In this document: one piece after another, positions 1 through 9,149 of the stretch
Numbering within the stretch: the first letter of the stretch is position 1
How the letters are laid out: every line of letters starts with the position of its first letter
NCBI GenBank assembly: GCA_040219575.1
Contig: JAVJSD010000120.1
Span: forward strand, 62,001 to 126,000
Source of the DNA: JAVJSD01 sp040219575
GTDB taxonomy: Bacteria > Planctomycetota > Planctomycetia > Pirellulales > Pirellulaceae
DNA: 64,000 bases
Direction of reading: 5' to 3'
Translations under genes and position numbers: made by a program
The notes under the pieces: generated by a model
Told to the model about the DNA's origin: nothing
Databases searched by the model: none
The model's input: the letters and a program-made list of their open reading frames with translations, nothing else

Positions 1-1668
1 GAAATCGCCGGCCGTTTGATCTCGCCGCGGGCGCGCGTGCTGTTTCTGATGATCCTGTTTTTCGCGCTGACCGTGGTGCTGGCGATCTTCGGGCTGGTGA
101 TCGCGGTGATCTTCGCGATGTATCCCGAGTCGGTGGTCTCGGTGTGGATCGCCATGCCGGTGGCGGTGGTCGTCGGCTGGTGGGTGTATCGGCGCGGCGG
201 CAAGTTGCTCGTGCCGTCGATCCTGGCGCTGGCCGTGTTGTACGGTGCGATTTACGTGGGCGTGTATCACCTGCCGGTGACGTTCGATCCCGTGATGCAG
301 GCGGGCGCCGACGGTGAGCCGGTCGCCACGAACCTGGTGAACTTCTCGGTCCGCGGCAATACGGTCCTCGCCAATCTGCCGCTGGTCAATCCGGTGATCG
401 CCTGGACGGCGATCCTGATGGTGTACTGCTTCTTCGCCTCGGTGCTGCCGGTGTGGGTGCTGTTGCAGCCGCGTGATTTCATCAACAGCCATCAGTTGGT
501 CGTGGCCCTGGTGCTGCTGGTGGTGGGACTTGGCGTGGCGGGGCTCACCGGCGCGGCCGATCTCACGGGCAGCACTCCGGCGGTGGTGGCCAAGTCGAGC
601 CTGCCGGCGCACTCGCCGCCTATCTTCCCGTTCCTGTTTATCACCATCGCCTGCGGCGCGTGCAGCGGCTTCCACTGCCTGGTGAGCAGCGGAACCACCA
701 GCAAGCAGGTCGCCAAGGAGCCCGACGCGCAGTACGTGGCCTACGGCTCGATGCTGCTGGAAGGCGCGCTGGCGGTATTGGTGATCCTGGCCTGTACGGC
801 GGGTGTGGGGATGGGCAAGTTCACGCGCGGCCCGGACCTTGCCTGGACCGCCGCCGTCTCGCCCACAACCGGCGAGCAGATGGTCGGTCGCGAGGCCTGG
901 GCGCTGCGTTATGATCCCAAGGGTGACTGGGACAAATTTGGCCTCAAGAACACGGTGGGCGCGTTTGTCGAAGGCGGGGCCAACTTCCTGGGCGCGATCG
1001 GCGTGCCGCTGGAGTTGGGCGTCGGCGTGATCGCCACGTTGGTCGCCTGTTTCGCCGCCACCACGCTCGACACCGCCACGCGTTTGCAACGGTACGTGAT
1101 CCAGGAACTTGCGGGCACATTGCGTCTTGCCCCCATGACGAACAAGTACGCGGCCACCGGACTCGCCGTGGGACTGGGAATGCTGATCGCCATGTTGCCC
1201 GGCGCCGCGGGTCCGGGTTCGGGAGGACTCATCTTGTGGCCGCTGTTCGGCGCCACGAATCAGTTGTTGGCCGGACTGGCGTTCATGGTCACCGTGTTTT
1301 ATCTCTGGCGGCGCAACAAGCCGGTGTGGTTCATCGCCATCCCGATGGTGGTGATGCTGTTTCTGCCGGCCTACGCGCTGCTGTGGCAGATGTTCAATGT
1401 CGAACTGAACGCCAAGGGAGTTGCGGGCGGCTGGTTCTGGCCGCTGTGGAGCATGCTCCGCGGCGAGACGCCCTGGGGCTGGAGCAACGCGCACTTGCTG
1501 TTCGGCGTCGGCGCGGTGGCGATGAGCCTGCAAATCTGGATGGTGATCGAGGGCCTGCTGATCTGGCCGCGCGTGCACGGCGTGCTGGAAGAGGCGCTGC
1601 CGCCGCTGCCCAAGGACGGCCGCACCGTCGGCGTCCAAGCGGCCATGGCGACCGAAGGCGGCGCGTGA
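1..1668 (+). CDS. cstA: Carbon starvation protein A (CstA) family transporter, 5'-truncated by the window
   Basis: The frame is open from base 1, so the real start lies upstream and 555 residues of the C-terminal part are present. The visible part has many hydrophobic membrane segments and CstA-like stretches: SPRARVLFLMILFFAL near its start, the FHCLVSSGTTSKQ motif around residue 225, and LWPLFGATNQLLAGLAF around residue 415. Known CstA proteins are inner-membrane carriers for peptides or pyruvate, induced when carbon runs short; the substrate here cannot be read from sequence. It ends 6 bp before a 184-bp inverted-repeat element and is followed by a convergent gene. Confidence 0.93.
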   Translation, partial: EIAGRLISPRARVLFLMILFFALTVVLAIFGLVIAVIFAMYPESVVSVWIAMPVAVVVGWWVYRRGGKLLVPSILALAVLYGAIYVGVYHLPVTFDPVMQAGADGEPVATNLVNFSVRGNTVLANLPLVNPVIAWTAILMVYCFFASVLPVWVLLQPRDFINSHQLVVALVLLVVGLGVAGLTGAADLTGSTPAVVAKSSLPAHSPPIFPFLFITIACGACSGFHCLVSSGTTSKQVAKEPDAQYVAYGSMLLEGALAVLVILACTAGVGMGKFTRGPDLAWTAAVSPTTGEQMVGREAWALRYDPKGDWDKFGLKNTVGAFVEGGANFLGAIGVPLELGVGVIATLVACFAATTLDTATRLQRYVIQELAGTLRLAPMTNKYAATGLAVGLGMLIAMLPGAAGPGSGGLILWPLFGATNQLLAGLAFMVTVFYLWRRNKPVWFIAIPMVVMLFLPAYALLWQMFNVELNAKGVAGGWFWPLWSMLRGETPWGWSNAHLLFGVGAVAMSLQIWMVIEGLLIWPRVHGVLEEALPPLPKDGRTVGVQAAMATEGGA

Positions 1669-1674
1669 GCCCAG

Positions 1675-1858
1675 GAGCCGCGGGGTTTATCCCCGCGCAT
1701 TTCGGCGGTTTCCATCGAATCCGACGTCGCTGCAGGAGAGTCCTACGGCGGAAGTCTGCTCAAGATGGAATGCCGTACTTCTCCCCACCGAGGCGTTCAT
1801 TCAATCATCGGGTGTCGCGTCACGCACCGGCATTGCGCGGGGATAAACCCCGCGGCTC
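1675..1858. repeat. 184-bp element with perfect 24-bp terminal inverted repeats
   Basis: The left end (1675-1698) and the right end (1835-1858) are perfect inverted copies. Each end also folds on itself, with arms CGCGGGG and CCCCGCG around TTTAT. The left hairpin is preceded by GGAG. The interior has no ORF of note. It sits between the convergent ends of cstA and the next gene, so it could serve as a bidirectional terminator, or it may be a small non-autonomous mobile element or a pair of REP-type hairpins. Confidence 0.75.
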
Positions 1859-1903
1859 ATGGCTCATGGCTCGTGATTTCTTCGTGAGTGCTGGCGGCAG
1901 CGG

Positions 1904-3073
1904 TTACGAGTCGAGCAACTCGCCCAGGGCGACGACGATCAACGCGGTGGCGATCAGTGGGTCGTCTTCCCGCATGCGGGCCGAATCGTTCTGCCAGCGG
2001 CCGTCGCTCTCGGCCAGCGACACCAGGTGCTTCAGCAGCGCCTCGCGCCGCGCCCGGGCGGCGTCGGCCGGCAGATGCTTGAGGCACTTGGCGAGCGTCA
2101 TGTAGTAGTACAGCCGCAGACCCTTCTGCCAGCCGACGCGCTCGTCGACGTCCTCGAAGCCGGGCGCCTGCTCCAGATCGTCGTGCTCGACCAGCCACGC
2201 GACGGCCGCTTTTACGCGCTTGTCTTCGGCACTGGCGCCGGCGTGCAGCAGGCAGCGGAGTCCGTCGCAGGTGGTGGTGCCGTAGGGGCGGGGCTTGTCG
2301 CGGTCGTCGTCGGTCTCGGCCTTGTTGCTCTCGGAATTCGCATCGGGCGTGAAGGGGAAGCCGCCGTCGTAGCTGACGTCCTGGCACCGCGCCGCCCAGC
2401 GGAGCGCCTTCTTCCTCGCCTCGAGAACCGCCGGCGAGTCGTCGAGCGTGAGCGCCTCCAGCGCGAACGAACTGACCGAGACATTCGTGCCGGAGGTGAC
2501 CCCCTCGAGCATGCTGGCGCCCATCAGGTCCCAGCCGCCGTAGTGCGGCGAGTCGGGTTTGAACGCGCGGCGCTCGTCGAGCTGCGCCTGCAGCACGAAG
2601 GAGCGCAGCTTGCCGAGCTCGTCGTCGGTCAGCGGCAGTTTCAGTCGCGCGACCGCGGTGAGCAGCATGGCGCTGCCGTAGGTCGGATAGTCGGGCGAAC
2701 CGTCGCTGTTGACGACGTAGCCTTTTTTGTCGATGCCCAGGCGCAGAAACGCGGCGCCCTCGACCAACTGCCGGTCGTACTTCTCGCGCAGCGACTCGGG
2801 CACGTGGCCCATGGCGTACAGCACCAGCGCGGTGGTCGCCGCCCCCTGTCGCAGCGAGCCGTAGGTCTCGCTGGGAAAGCGGCCATCGGCCTGCTGCTTG
2901 CTCATCAGATACGCTACGCCTTTTTCCAGCGCGGCGCGGGCGGCTTGCTCGGTGTTCTTTTCCTGCTTGTCATCAGCAGCGAGATTCGCGGACGTCGACG
3001 CGACGAAGAACAGGAGCCCAACCATAGCCGTGACGACACGCCGTCGTCGGATGCATTCGACTCGTGTACCCAT
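1904..3073 (-). CDS. Exported protein with prenyltransferase/squalene-oxidase-type repeats
   Basis: This 389-residue protein starts with a basic N-terminus and a hydrophobic signal segment (VTAMVGLLFFVASTSANLA), then carries alpha/alpha-toroid repeats of the prenyltransferase and squalene-cyclase type, seen as GVAYLMSKQQADGRFP, the central YGGWDLMGAS stretch and SYDGGFPF. Such proteins are common in planctomycetes and usually have no proven enzyme activity. I chose the ATG at 3073 because the open frame further upstream runs through an inverted-repeat element (3165-3267) and codes for no recognisable sequence. No cyclase DXDD acid motif is evident, so an enzymatic role is not supported. The substrate is unknown. 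Confidence 0.82.
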   Translation of the reverse strand: MGTRVECIRRRRVVTAMVGLLFFVASTSANLAADDKQEKNTEQAARAALEKGVAYLMSKQQADGRFPSETYGSLRQGAATTALVLYAMGHVPESLREKYDRQLVEGAAFLRLGIDKKGYVVNSDGSPDYPTYGSAMLLTAVARLKLPLTDDELGKLRSFVLQAQLDERRAFKPDSPHYGGWDLMGASMLEGVTSGTNVSVSSFALEALTLDDSPAVLEARKKALRWAARCQDVSYDGGFPFTPDANSESNKAETDDDRDKPRPYGTTTCDGLRCLLHAGASAEDKRVKAAVAWLVEHDDLEQAPGFEDVDERVGWQKGLRLYYYMTLAKCLKHLPADAARARREALLKHLVSLAESDGRWQNDSARMREDDPLIATALIVVALGELLDS

Positions 3074-3164
3074 CGCCGGATGCCTCGCTGCTTGTCTCTC
3101 AGGTGAGCCGATGGCGCGGTTATTGAGGCCTGCATTGTCAATGCCGACGATGCAGCGAGCAGTG

Positions 3165-3267
3165 TCGTTCAACGGCAAGCCACAGGCGACGGCGTGCGCA
3201 CGACGACGAACTAGCTGGAAACGTTGCTGCAACGATCCGCCGACGCCTTCCGCTCGCCGTTAAACGA
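3165..3267. repeat. Short inverted-repeat element, diverged copy of the 52826-52993 element
   Basis: The left arm begins TCGTTCAACGGCAAGCC and the right arm ends CGCCGTTAAACGA. The arms are imperfect inverted repeats of about 30 bp and match the ends of the 168-bp element at 52826. An internal GTTGCTGCAACG palindrome lies next to the right arm, with a similar sequence in the other copy. There is no coding capacity. It separates the converging tail of the ccsBA gene from the start of the prenyltransferase-repeat gene. Confidence 0.78.
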
Positions 3268-3306
3268 GTCGATCGTAATGGATGCTGGACAATGAAACTA
3301 CAGGCT

Positions 3307-6300
3307 TCAATCGCCGAACAGCTTCCTGAACAGTGCTCGGCCCGGTTTCGTTACGCAGATCCCTACACCGATGATAAGCAGCTGCGACACGACAAACAGC
3401 CCCAGCGCGAGCAACACACCTTCGGTAAAACCGTAGGAGTGCAGCCCGACGCCGAGTTCATTCACGCCGAACCACGACCACGATGTCACGATATTGCCGA
3501 TCACGGCCAGCACGGCGAAACCGTGCACGGCCACCATGCGGTCCCAACGGGCATGCAGCAGCACGGCGTTCCAAAGGACGATGATCGCCGCTCCGTTTTC
3601 CTTGGGATCCCAGCCCCAGAACCGGCCCCATGAATCGTCGGCCCACAGCCCGCCGAGCACGGTACCGATAAAACTGAACAGGATGGCGAAGCAGACGGCG
3701 CCGAAGGTCATCTTGTGGATGATGCGTTCGATGGATTGCGCGTCTGTCGACGACATGGCGCCGCTGCGCGTCAGGAATAAGAAGATCACCGCGACAATGA
3801 TTGAAATGATGCCGAGTAAGCCCGTGACATACGTGGCGAGGTAGCCCAGGGTGATCGTCACCACATGCGTGGAGAGCCAGAACTGTGTGTCCAGAACGGC
3901 CTGCATGACGACCATCGTGTCGCCGTCGCCTGCCAGCAGGTAGGCGATGATCATCGTCGCCAGCCCGATGACCGAGGCAATGACGTTGCCAATTCCCATG
4001 CGGAACGCGGCCTCCAGCATGATGCCCGCCGCTCCCGCTCCCCAACCGATGAAGATGGCCGAGGAATAAAGGTTGGTGATGGGCGGACGCCCGGAGATGT
4101 ACATCCGCGCCAAGAGCGCCAGCGTGTGAAAGAAAAAGGTCAGCAGGATCAACACGAACGACGCGCGGAAGAACGGCTTGTGCCATCCAAACAGCGCGCA
4201 AACGAAACCAATGATCGTCAGGAGGAACGCGATCACATAAAGAATCGCTCCAGCGATGAACGGCGACAGGTGGTTGAAATACGACTCGAAGTCGGTCACG
4301 GGGCGAAACGGCTTTTCATACCAGGTCTGCGCCACCGCCAGTTGTTCGGGCGGGGCGTCCGCAAGCGTCTGGCGGTAGGCCGCCACCGCCTGGTTGAACT
4401 CCAGCGGATCGCCCTTGGAATAGGCGGTGAGGATCTCCGTCCAGGCCAGCGTATTTGCGTCCGGCTCCTGACCGAGAATCCGGTTGACGATGGCGTCGGA
4501 GGCGGCGTTGGAGTAAGCCTGCCATTCGTCGTCCGGATTCGGCCCCGGCACCGACAGCGGCGGATTGGTGGAGTCGACGCGCTGCTTGGCGGCGGTCCGC
4601 ACCTGTTGGAACATGGCCACCTTCCGGAACGCCGCCTCCCGGTCGTTCTCAAACTCCTCGCGCGTCGGCAGGTCCGGCAGGTCGGGCGGATGAAACGCTC
4701 CCACCAACAGCGTGAACGTCCGCAGTCGGCGGTCGGTTTCGAGCAGTTTTTTTTCGTAGGTGCTGAGCCTTTCGGGGTGCTCGGTGCGCAGCTTCTGGGC
4801 TCGTTGCACCTCGGCCTCGAACTTGCCGATCCCTCCCTTGAGCAACTCCTCGACTGAGTAGCGGAAACCCTTGCGTCGCTTGAGTTCGAGCACGTCCAGC
4901 ACTTCGAAGTTGTCGATGCGGAACACCTCGTGTCCCCGCGCGTCGGGTGATCCGGAAATCACGTCCAGCAGCCATTTGATGGCGGGCTGCGTCACTTCCT
5001 TGCCGCTACTCTTGTCGGTGAACGTCTCGTAGTTCGAGATGATCCGCAGGCTGTTGCGGGCCAACGTATCCAGCGGCTTCAGCCGCCCCTGATACATCAC
5101 CGGCAGTTTGCCGGCGTCGTAGTAGTTCATCTGCGCCGCCGAGTAACGCGGCGGGATCGCACGCGTGGCCAGCCATCCGGCGGCGCCGAGCACGACAATC
5201 GCCGGCAGCAGGATGCCGACCAACGTCACACCGCCGTTCTGGTGATGATGGTCCACCGGGGCGACCGCCGGCCGGTGTCTTGGTCGACCGGGCTTTCGTG
5301 GGCGTTGTGCCGGCTGCACCAGCGGACCGCCCAAGGCGTTCGCCTCCACGATCTCTCCGCGCAGTTCCTGGCTCAACTCGTCGGAAATCAGACGCTTCAA
5401 AAACCGCACCAGCACGATCCAGAAGTGGGCCAGCATGCCGATGCCGGTGATCATGCAGGCCACGTAGGGCATCATCCAGCCGCTGTTGGTGACCACGCTC
5501 AGCGTCGTCGATTCCGTGCCGCTCCGCGGATCCATGAAGTAACTGGTCTGGTAAAACGTCTCGCCGGAGTAGCGGAGTGGATTGTTCATCCAGATCTTGA
5601 TCTTGCGGTCGACGTCGAAGCGGTCGTCGACCAGGCGGATGTCCGACGAGTAGTTCATGGGCGTATCGGTGCCCATGTAGTCGTCCTTGCGGACGTCCTC
5701 CAGGTGAATCGTGTAAGGCTTGGGCGTGGTCTTGAAGCGGAGTTCGACATCGTACGACTTGTCGCCCACCGTGATCTGCTCGGGCACCAGGTGCTGCGAG
5801 ACCAGGTACGTGCCGATCTCCTTGTCGGTTCCCTTTTTCAGCAGCCGCACGTAGGCCGAGGCGACGTCGACGTCGCCGCCCGAATCCGCGCCCGCGCCCA
5901 CCCGCCGGGCGATCGGCTTGACGCGGAGCCCAATGCCGGCGGTGGCCGGCGTCTCTTCCTCCTCACCGCGCTTCTCGACCGACGAGTTGGGAAAGTACTC
6001 CACCATCTGCACGTCGAACGGCAGGCTCTCGTGAGAGAGCACCGACACATAGGGGATGCGCGACTGCGGCACGGCGATGACGGTGTCTTCGTCCTTGGGA
6101 GAGTGGTCGACGACGGCCAACTCCACCTTGCGGATATCGATCGCCTCGTTCGACGAGCCCCCCTCGGGAATCGTGATCTGCTCCTCGACGGCGTACAGGG
6201 CGACGTAGAACATGCCCACCATCAGCAGTCCCACGCCGGCGTGCAGCACCACCATGCCGCCTCGCTGCTTGAAAGCCAGCAGGCAGCCGATCAGCAGAAT

Positions 6301-7086
6301 CACGGCCACCAGGCCGCCCTGCATCAACTGCCACATGATCCGCAGAGCGGAATCGTCCAGTCGAAAATCGGGAATCAGGCGCCACAGGGCCAGGAACAGC
6401 ACCAGCGTGGCGGCGGCGATGGCGCCGAACAGCACCCCCTCGACGCGCTTGCCCGCGGTCAGCATGAAGGCGGCCGCCGACCCCGCGCCCAGGATCGTCA
6501 GCCATGTCAGCCCGTACTTGATGGCCAGCCACAGCGATATCCAGTTCCCGTCTTGCACAAACATCGGGACGCCCTGCAGGCCGTCGGCGTTCATGCCGGT
6601 GAACACGATGAACAGCGTCGAGAGGATGCCCAACAGCGTGATCAGCAGCCCCGCGAAGAGGCGCAGGCCGCGGGCCTGCATCTGAAACCGCACCAGGTGG
6701 GCCGCGCCCAGGTTCACCATCAACAACACCCCGATCAGGCAACCGCCGGGCGCGGGGATGCCGATCGGCACGCCGAACAGCGTGTCCGGCAGATGGGGCA
6801 TGTTGGGGAAGAACGACTTGGGAAAGAACGTGTTGAAGTTGACCAGCACGGCCCAGGAGTAGAAGTAGCGTCCGACCGCCGTCCACATCGACTCTTCCGC
6901 CTGCGCCAGTGTGCCGACGAAAATCAGGAAGATCAGCAGCACGAACAGCGTCACCGTCAGCTTCAGCGAGGCGACCGGCTTGAGGATCAACTTGATCGCT
7001 CGCCAGGGCGTCATCGGCTCGTCGCGGCGGCGGCCGCGAGGCGGCGTCGGGCGGCCGGTGTTTTCGGCGTCGGGAAACGTGGCCAT
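3307..7086 (-). CDS. ccsBA: Cytochrome c biogenesis protein, ResB-CcsA fusion
   Basis: This 1259-residue membrane protein fuses both halves of the System II cytochrome c synthetase, which moves haem outward and attaches it to apocytochromes. The N-terminal ResB part has membrane segments starting near residue 40 (LTVTLFVLLIFLIFVGTLA), a long extracytoplasmic domain and a closing membrane helix near residue 530. A Pro/His-rich linker follows, then a second large soluble region of about 250 residues. The C-terminal CcsA part has the haem-binding WWD motif WGRFWGWDPKENGA near residue 1152 and conserved histidines in THVVTITLGY (about 1070) and LHSYGFTEG (about 1214). The lipoprotein gene 78 bp upstream is probably cotranscribed. 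Confidence 0.92.
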   Translation of the reverse strand: MATFPDAENTGRPTPPRGRRRDEPMTPWRAIKLILKPVASLKLTVTLFVLLIFLIFVGTLAQAEESMWTAVGRYFYSWAVLVNFNTFFPKSFFPNMPHLPDTLFGVPIGIPAPGGCLIGVLLMVNLGAAHLVRFQMQARGLRLFAGLLITLLGILSTLFIVFTGMNADGLQGVPMFVQDGNWISLWLAIKYGLTWLTILGAGSAAAFMLTAGKRVEGVLFGAIAAATLVLFLALWRLIPDFRLDDSALRIMWQLMQGGLVAVILLIGCLLAFKQRGGMVVLHAGVGLLMVGMFYVALYAVEEQITIPEGGSSNEAIDIRKVELAVVDHSPKDEDTVIAVPQSRIPYVSVLSHESLPFDVQMVEYFPNSSVEKRGEEEETPATAGIGLRVKPIARRVGAGADSGGDVDVASAYVRLLKKGTDKEIGTYLVSQHLVPEQITVGDKSYDVELRFKTTPKPYTIHLEDVRKDDYMGTDTPMNYSSDIRLVDDRFDVDRKIKIWMNNPLRYSGETFYQTSYFMDPRSGTESTTLSVVTNSGWMMPYVACMITGIGMLAHFWIVLVRFLKRLISDELSQELRGEIVEANALGGPLVQPAQRPRKPGRPRHRPAVAPVDHHHQNGGVTLVGILLPAIVVLGAAGWLATRAIPPRYSAAQMNYYDAGKLPVMYQGRLKPLDTLARNSLRIISNYETFTDKSSGKEVTQPAIKWLLDVISGSPDARGHEVFRIDNFEVLDVLELKRRKGFRYSVEELLKGGIGKFEAEVQRAQKLRTEHPERLSTYEKKLLETDRRLRTFTLLVGAFHPPDLPDLPTREEFENDREAAFRKVAMFQQVRTAAKQRVDSTNPPLSVPGPNPDDEWQAYSNAASDAIVNRILGQEPDANTLAWTEILTAYSKGDPLEFNQAVAAYRQTLADAPPEQLAVAQTWYEKPFRPVTDFESYFNHLSPFIAGAILYVIAFLLTIIGFVCALFGWHKPFFRASFVLILLTFFFHTLALLARMYISGRPPITNLYSSAIFIGWGAGAAGIMLEAAFRMGIGNVIASVIGLATMIIAYLLAGDGDTMVVMQAVLDTQFWLSTHVVTITLGYLATYVTGLLGIISIIVAVIFLFLTRSGAMSSTDAQSIERIIHKMTFGAVCFAILFSFIGTVLGGLWADDSWGRFWGWDPKENGAAIIVLWNAVLLHARWDRMVAVHGFAVLAVIGNIVTSWSWFGVNELGVGLHSYGFTEGVLLALGLFVVSQLLIIGVGICVTKPGRALFRKLFGD

Positions 7087-7164
7087 GCTTGGCTCCGGGG
7101 GGAGATTGCTGTTTTTGTGGGGGAGGTGTCGCGGCCGGGCGTGTTCGCCGCATCGGGCGCCGTG

Positions 7165-8388
7165 TTACTTGCTGAACTTGAGCGACTCGACGAACTTCTT
7201 GAAGTTCGCCTTTTCGCGCTCGGCCAGCGCCGCGTCGCCGGTCAGTTTGATGAACCAGGTGGAGTCGCCGACCGGGGCGATCACGCCCAGGATCGTTCGG
7301 CGGGGTTTGGCGCCTTGCGGGCCGGCCAGATCGAAGAAGTCGCCGTCGGCGCCGTCGACCTTGATTTTCTCGCGGCTGGCCTCGAGCTGGGCCGCCGTGA
7401 TGGCTTCCAGGCCGACCTGCCGTCGCCAGCGGTTCACGTTCGAGAGCAAATCGCCCCCGGCGGAAGTTACGGTGACGCCGGCCTGGCCCCCTTCGCCGCT
7501 GACCGCAAACGCCGCCCGACTGAAGGCCGTGGCCGCGCTGCGCTGCCAACCTTTCGGAAGTTCGTACGTCAGGCCGTCGTCCTCGGGAGGCGCGGGACCC
7601 GCGGGCGGATTCGAAGCGGGCGGCGCCGGACCTGCGGGTTGTGAGCTAGGCGGTGCGGGACCTGCGACCGGCGGTGTGGGCCCGATCGGCGGATGCGACG
7701 GCGGCAACTTGGGGCCGGCCGGTTGCGGCGAATCGGCGTCGCCACCCGCGAGCGGCGGAACCATGGGACCCGCCGACATCGGCCCGGGCGACATGCCAGC
7801 GAACGGCGGGGCGTCGCTGGCGGTTCCCTGCAAGTTGACGTAGGCGGCGGCGGCGCCGTCGACCTTGAACCGCTCCATCTCGCTGAGCATTTCGACCAGC
7901 CCGACGGGCGGCAACTGCAACTGCCGCCGCCAGCGGTTGAGGTTGGCCAGCGCGTACTGGTCGGGATCGTCGGCCGAGTAAGGCAGCGGAATGACCGATG
8001 TCTCCAGCGCCGGCTCGCCGGCGGAGAACAGCGTGGCGAAGCGCGTGCCGTCGCCGGGCGTCTGCTTCCAACCGTCGGGGAGCGTCCAGCTCGGCTCCTT
8101 GGCGTCGGCCTCGAACCGCACCGAATCGACCAGCGCGCGGAACGTCGCCTCCTGGGCGGCCACCGCGTCTACTGGGCCGGTCATTTTGAAGAACCAGGCG
8201 GTTCCGTCCTCGACGATGTACGCCGCCAGCATGCGATCGGTCGCGTCCGCCGGGGAGTCGCCCTGCGAGACGGGCTGCTTGGCGACGTTGTAAACGCGGA
8301 TCGGCTCCCGCGAATCGCAGCCAAGGGTCAACAGGCCGCCGCACAATAACACGAGGGCTAAAGACTGGTCGATTCGATTCACCATCAA
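7165..8388 (-). CDS. Lipoprotein with two copies of a repeated domain and a Pro-rich linker
   Basis: The 407-residue protein begins with a lipoprotein signal ending in the lipobox LTLGC, so it is probably anchored in a membrane by a lipid. Two similar modules follow. One includes DGWKQTPGDGTRFATLFSAG and LNRWRRQLQLPP; the other, near the C-terminus, includes GWQRSAATAFSRAAFAVSG and VNRWRRQVGLE. A Pro/Gly/Ala-rich linker of about 80 residues separates them. It lies immediately upstream of ccsBA on the same strand, which suggests a part in extracytoplasmic redox or cytochrome assembly, but no catalytic motif is visible. A second ATG one codon downstream could also be the start. Confidence 0.72.
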   Translation of the reverse strand: MMVNRIDQSLALVLLCGGLLTLGCDSREPIRVYNVAKQPVSQGDSPADATDRMLAAYIVEDGTAWFFKMTGPVDAVAAQEATFRALVDSVRFEADAKEPSWTLPDGWKQTPGDGTRFATLFSAGEPALETSVIPLPYSADDPDQYALANLNRWRRQLQLPPVGLVEMLSEMERFKVDGAAAAYVNLQGTASDAPPFAGMSPGPMSAGPMVPPLAGGDADSPQPAGPKLPPSHPPIGPTPPVAGPAPPSSQPAGPAPPASNPPAGPAPPEDDGLTYELPKGWQRSAATAFSRAAFAVSGEGGQAGVTVTSAGGDLLSNVNRWRRQVGLEAITAAQLEASREKIKVDGADGDFFDLAGPQGAKPRRTILGVIAPVGDSTWFIKLTGDAALAEREKANFKKFVESLKFSK

Positions 8389-8655
8389 ACCACGAATTGG
8401 AAGAGGAGTTCGGAAGCGGGAAGTTCAACGGGCAGCAAGCGGCCGCCGAACGAGGGGGAATCACGTCGATCCGTCACGATTGATGTGTCGATTCAGGCCT
8501 GTCCGCGGACACCGGGACGGGAAAAATCGCCTGACAGCGCGGCAAAAGGTGGGAACGTGCCGCGCCGCATGCAGGTTCGCCACTTGCAGGCGCGCCGATT
8601 TCGGACGCACCGCTTGCAGACGCATGAAGAACGGCATCCGTGGGGGTTCTACCTC

Positions 8656-8685
8656 ATTATAGCGCGGGACTTCGATTTTGGTCCA
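8656..8685 (-). promoter_or_regulatory. Candidate sigma-70-type promoter for the lipoprotein-ccsBA genes
   Basis: On the minus strand a perfect TATAAT (8656-8661) lies 18 bp downstream of TGGACC (8680-8685), a 4/6 match to TTGACA. Transcription would start near 8648 and leave a leader of about 260 nt that is rich in repeated GCGCC and TTGCAGGCGC-like blocks. The wider -10 context TATAATGAG recurs upstream of the Crp-type gene at 61072-61077. Confidence 0.5.
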
Positions 8686-8974
8686 TGTGCGCCCGGGCAA
8701 TCTTCCAAAATGACTGCAAATCGTTTTCTGGATTGACCTTCCCGACTTGGAGGCGAGCTCAACCCGGCTGGCGCCGAAGGCCGCAAACCCCCGCTACGGC
8801 ATGGAGTATCCGGTGCCGACACGTCCCACGACTTTAATACGTTCCCACTGGTCTGGACGGTTCAACGCGGCCACCACGTCGCGGGCACGCCCCGTCGCGT
8901 GGGCCCCAGGTCTCGTTGTCTCATCACCCTCCCGGAGGAAGGGTGACGCGGTTGCGAGGCAGCCTTGGAAATCT

Positions 8975-9002
8975 GATTCACGGCCGAGGGCGGCCATGCT
9001 AC
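8975..9002 (-). repeat. GTAG-headed hairpin repeat, CATGGCCG family
   Basis: On the minus strand this reads GTAG followed by an 8-bp stem (CATGGCCG / CGGCCGTG, with a T-G wobble pair) around CCCT, and then AATC. The same unit occurs at 41627, 44710, 44847 and 56608. It is non-coding and lies upstream of the alpha/beta hydrolase. Confidence 0.85.
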
Positions 9003-9149
9003 CTGGAAGCCGTGCTGCGTAGCGGCGAAGGCGGCCGGCCTCGGGGCTTCCGGCTGCGCCACATGCACTTCATAATCGCCGTTGCTCCCACCCGCTCCCA
9101 CCTCATCGCTTGTCTCGCGTTTTCCTCTTCGCAATGCGTTGGTCGCCCT

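Larger units (their letters stand above)
8389..9149. other. Long intergenic region with promoter, hairpins and a possible coding relic
   Basis: Going rightward it holds the leader and promoter of the lipoprotein gene, a minus-strand frame around 8800-8890 that reads like coding sequence (RDVVAALNRPDQWERIKVVG) but stops soon after and has no supported start, a hairpin CACCCTCC/GGAAGGGTG at 8925-8945, and a GTAG-headed repeat at 8975-9002. The open frame that leads into the downstream hydrolase passes through these repeats and is not coding. Confidence 0.6.

Noticed and set aside
1236..2105. Long open frame overlapping the end of cstA
   Set aside because: It is the shifted reading of the real gene and runs through the inverted-repeat element; its amino-acid use is that of a shadow frame.
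5242..7644. 800-codon forward frame opposite the ccsBA and lipoprotein genes
   Set aside because: It is antisense to two well supported genes; its His/Arg-rich sequence is typical of opposite-strand frames in high-GC DNA.
8916..9149. N-terminal extension of the alpha/beta hydrolase
   Set aside because: The frame passes through two hairpin repeats; the family-like sequence starts at GTG 9150.
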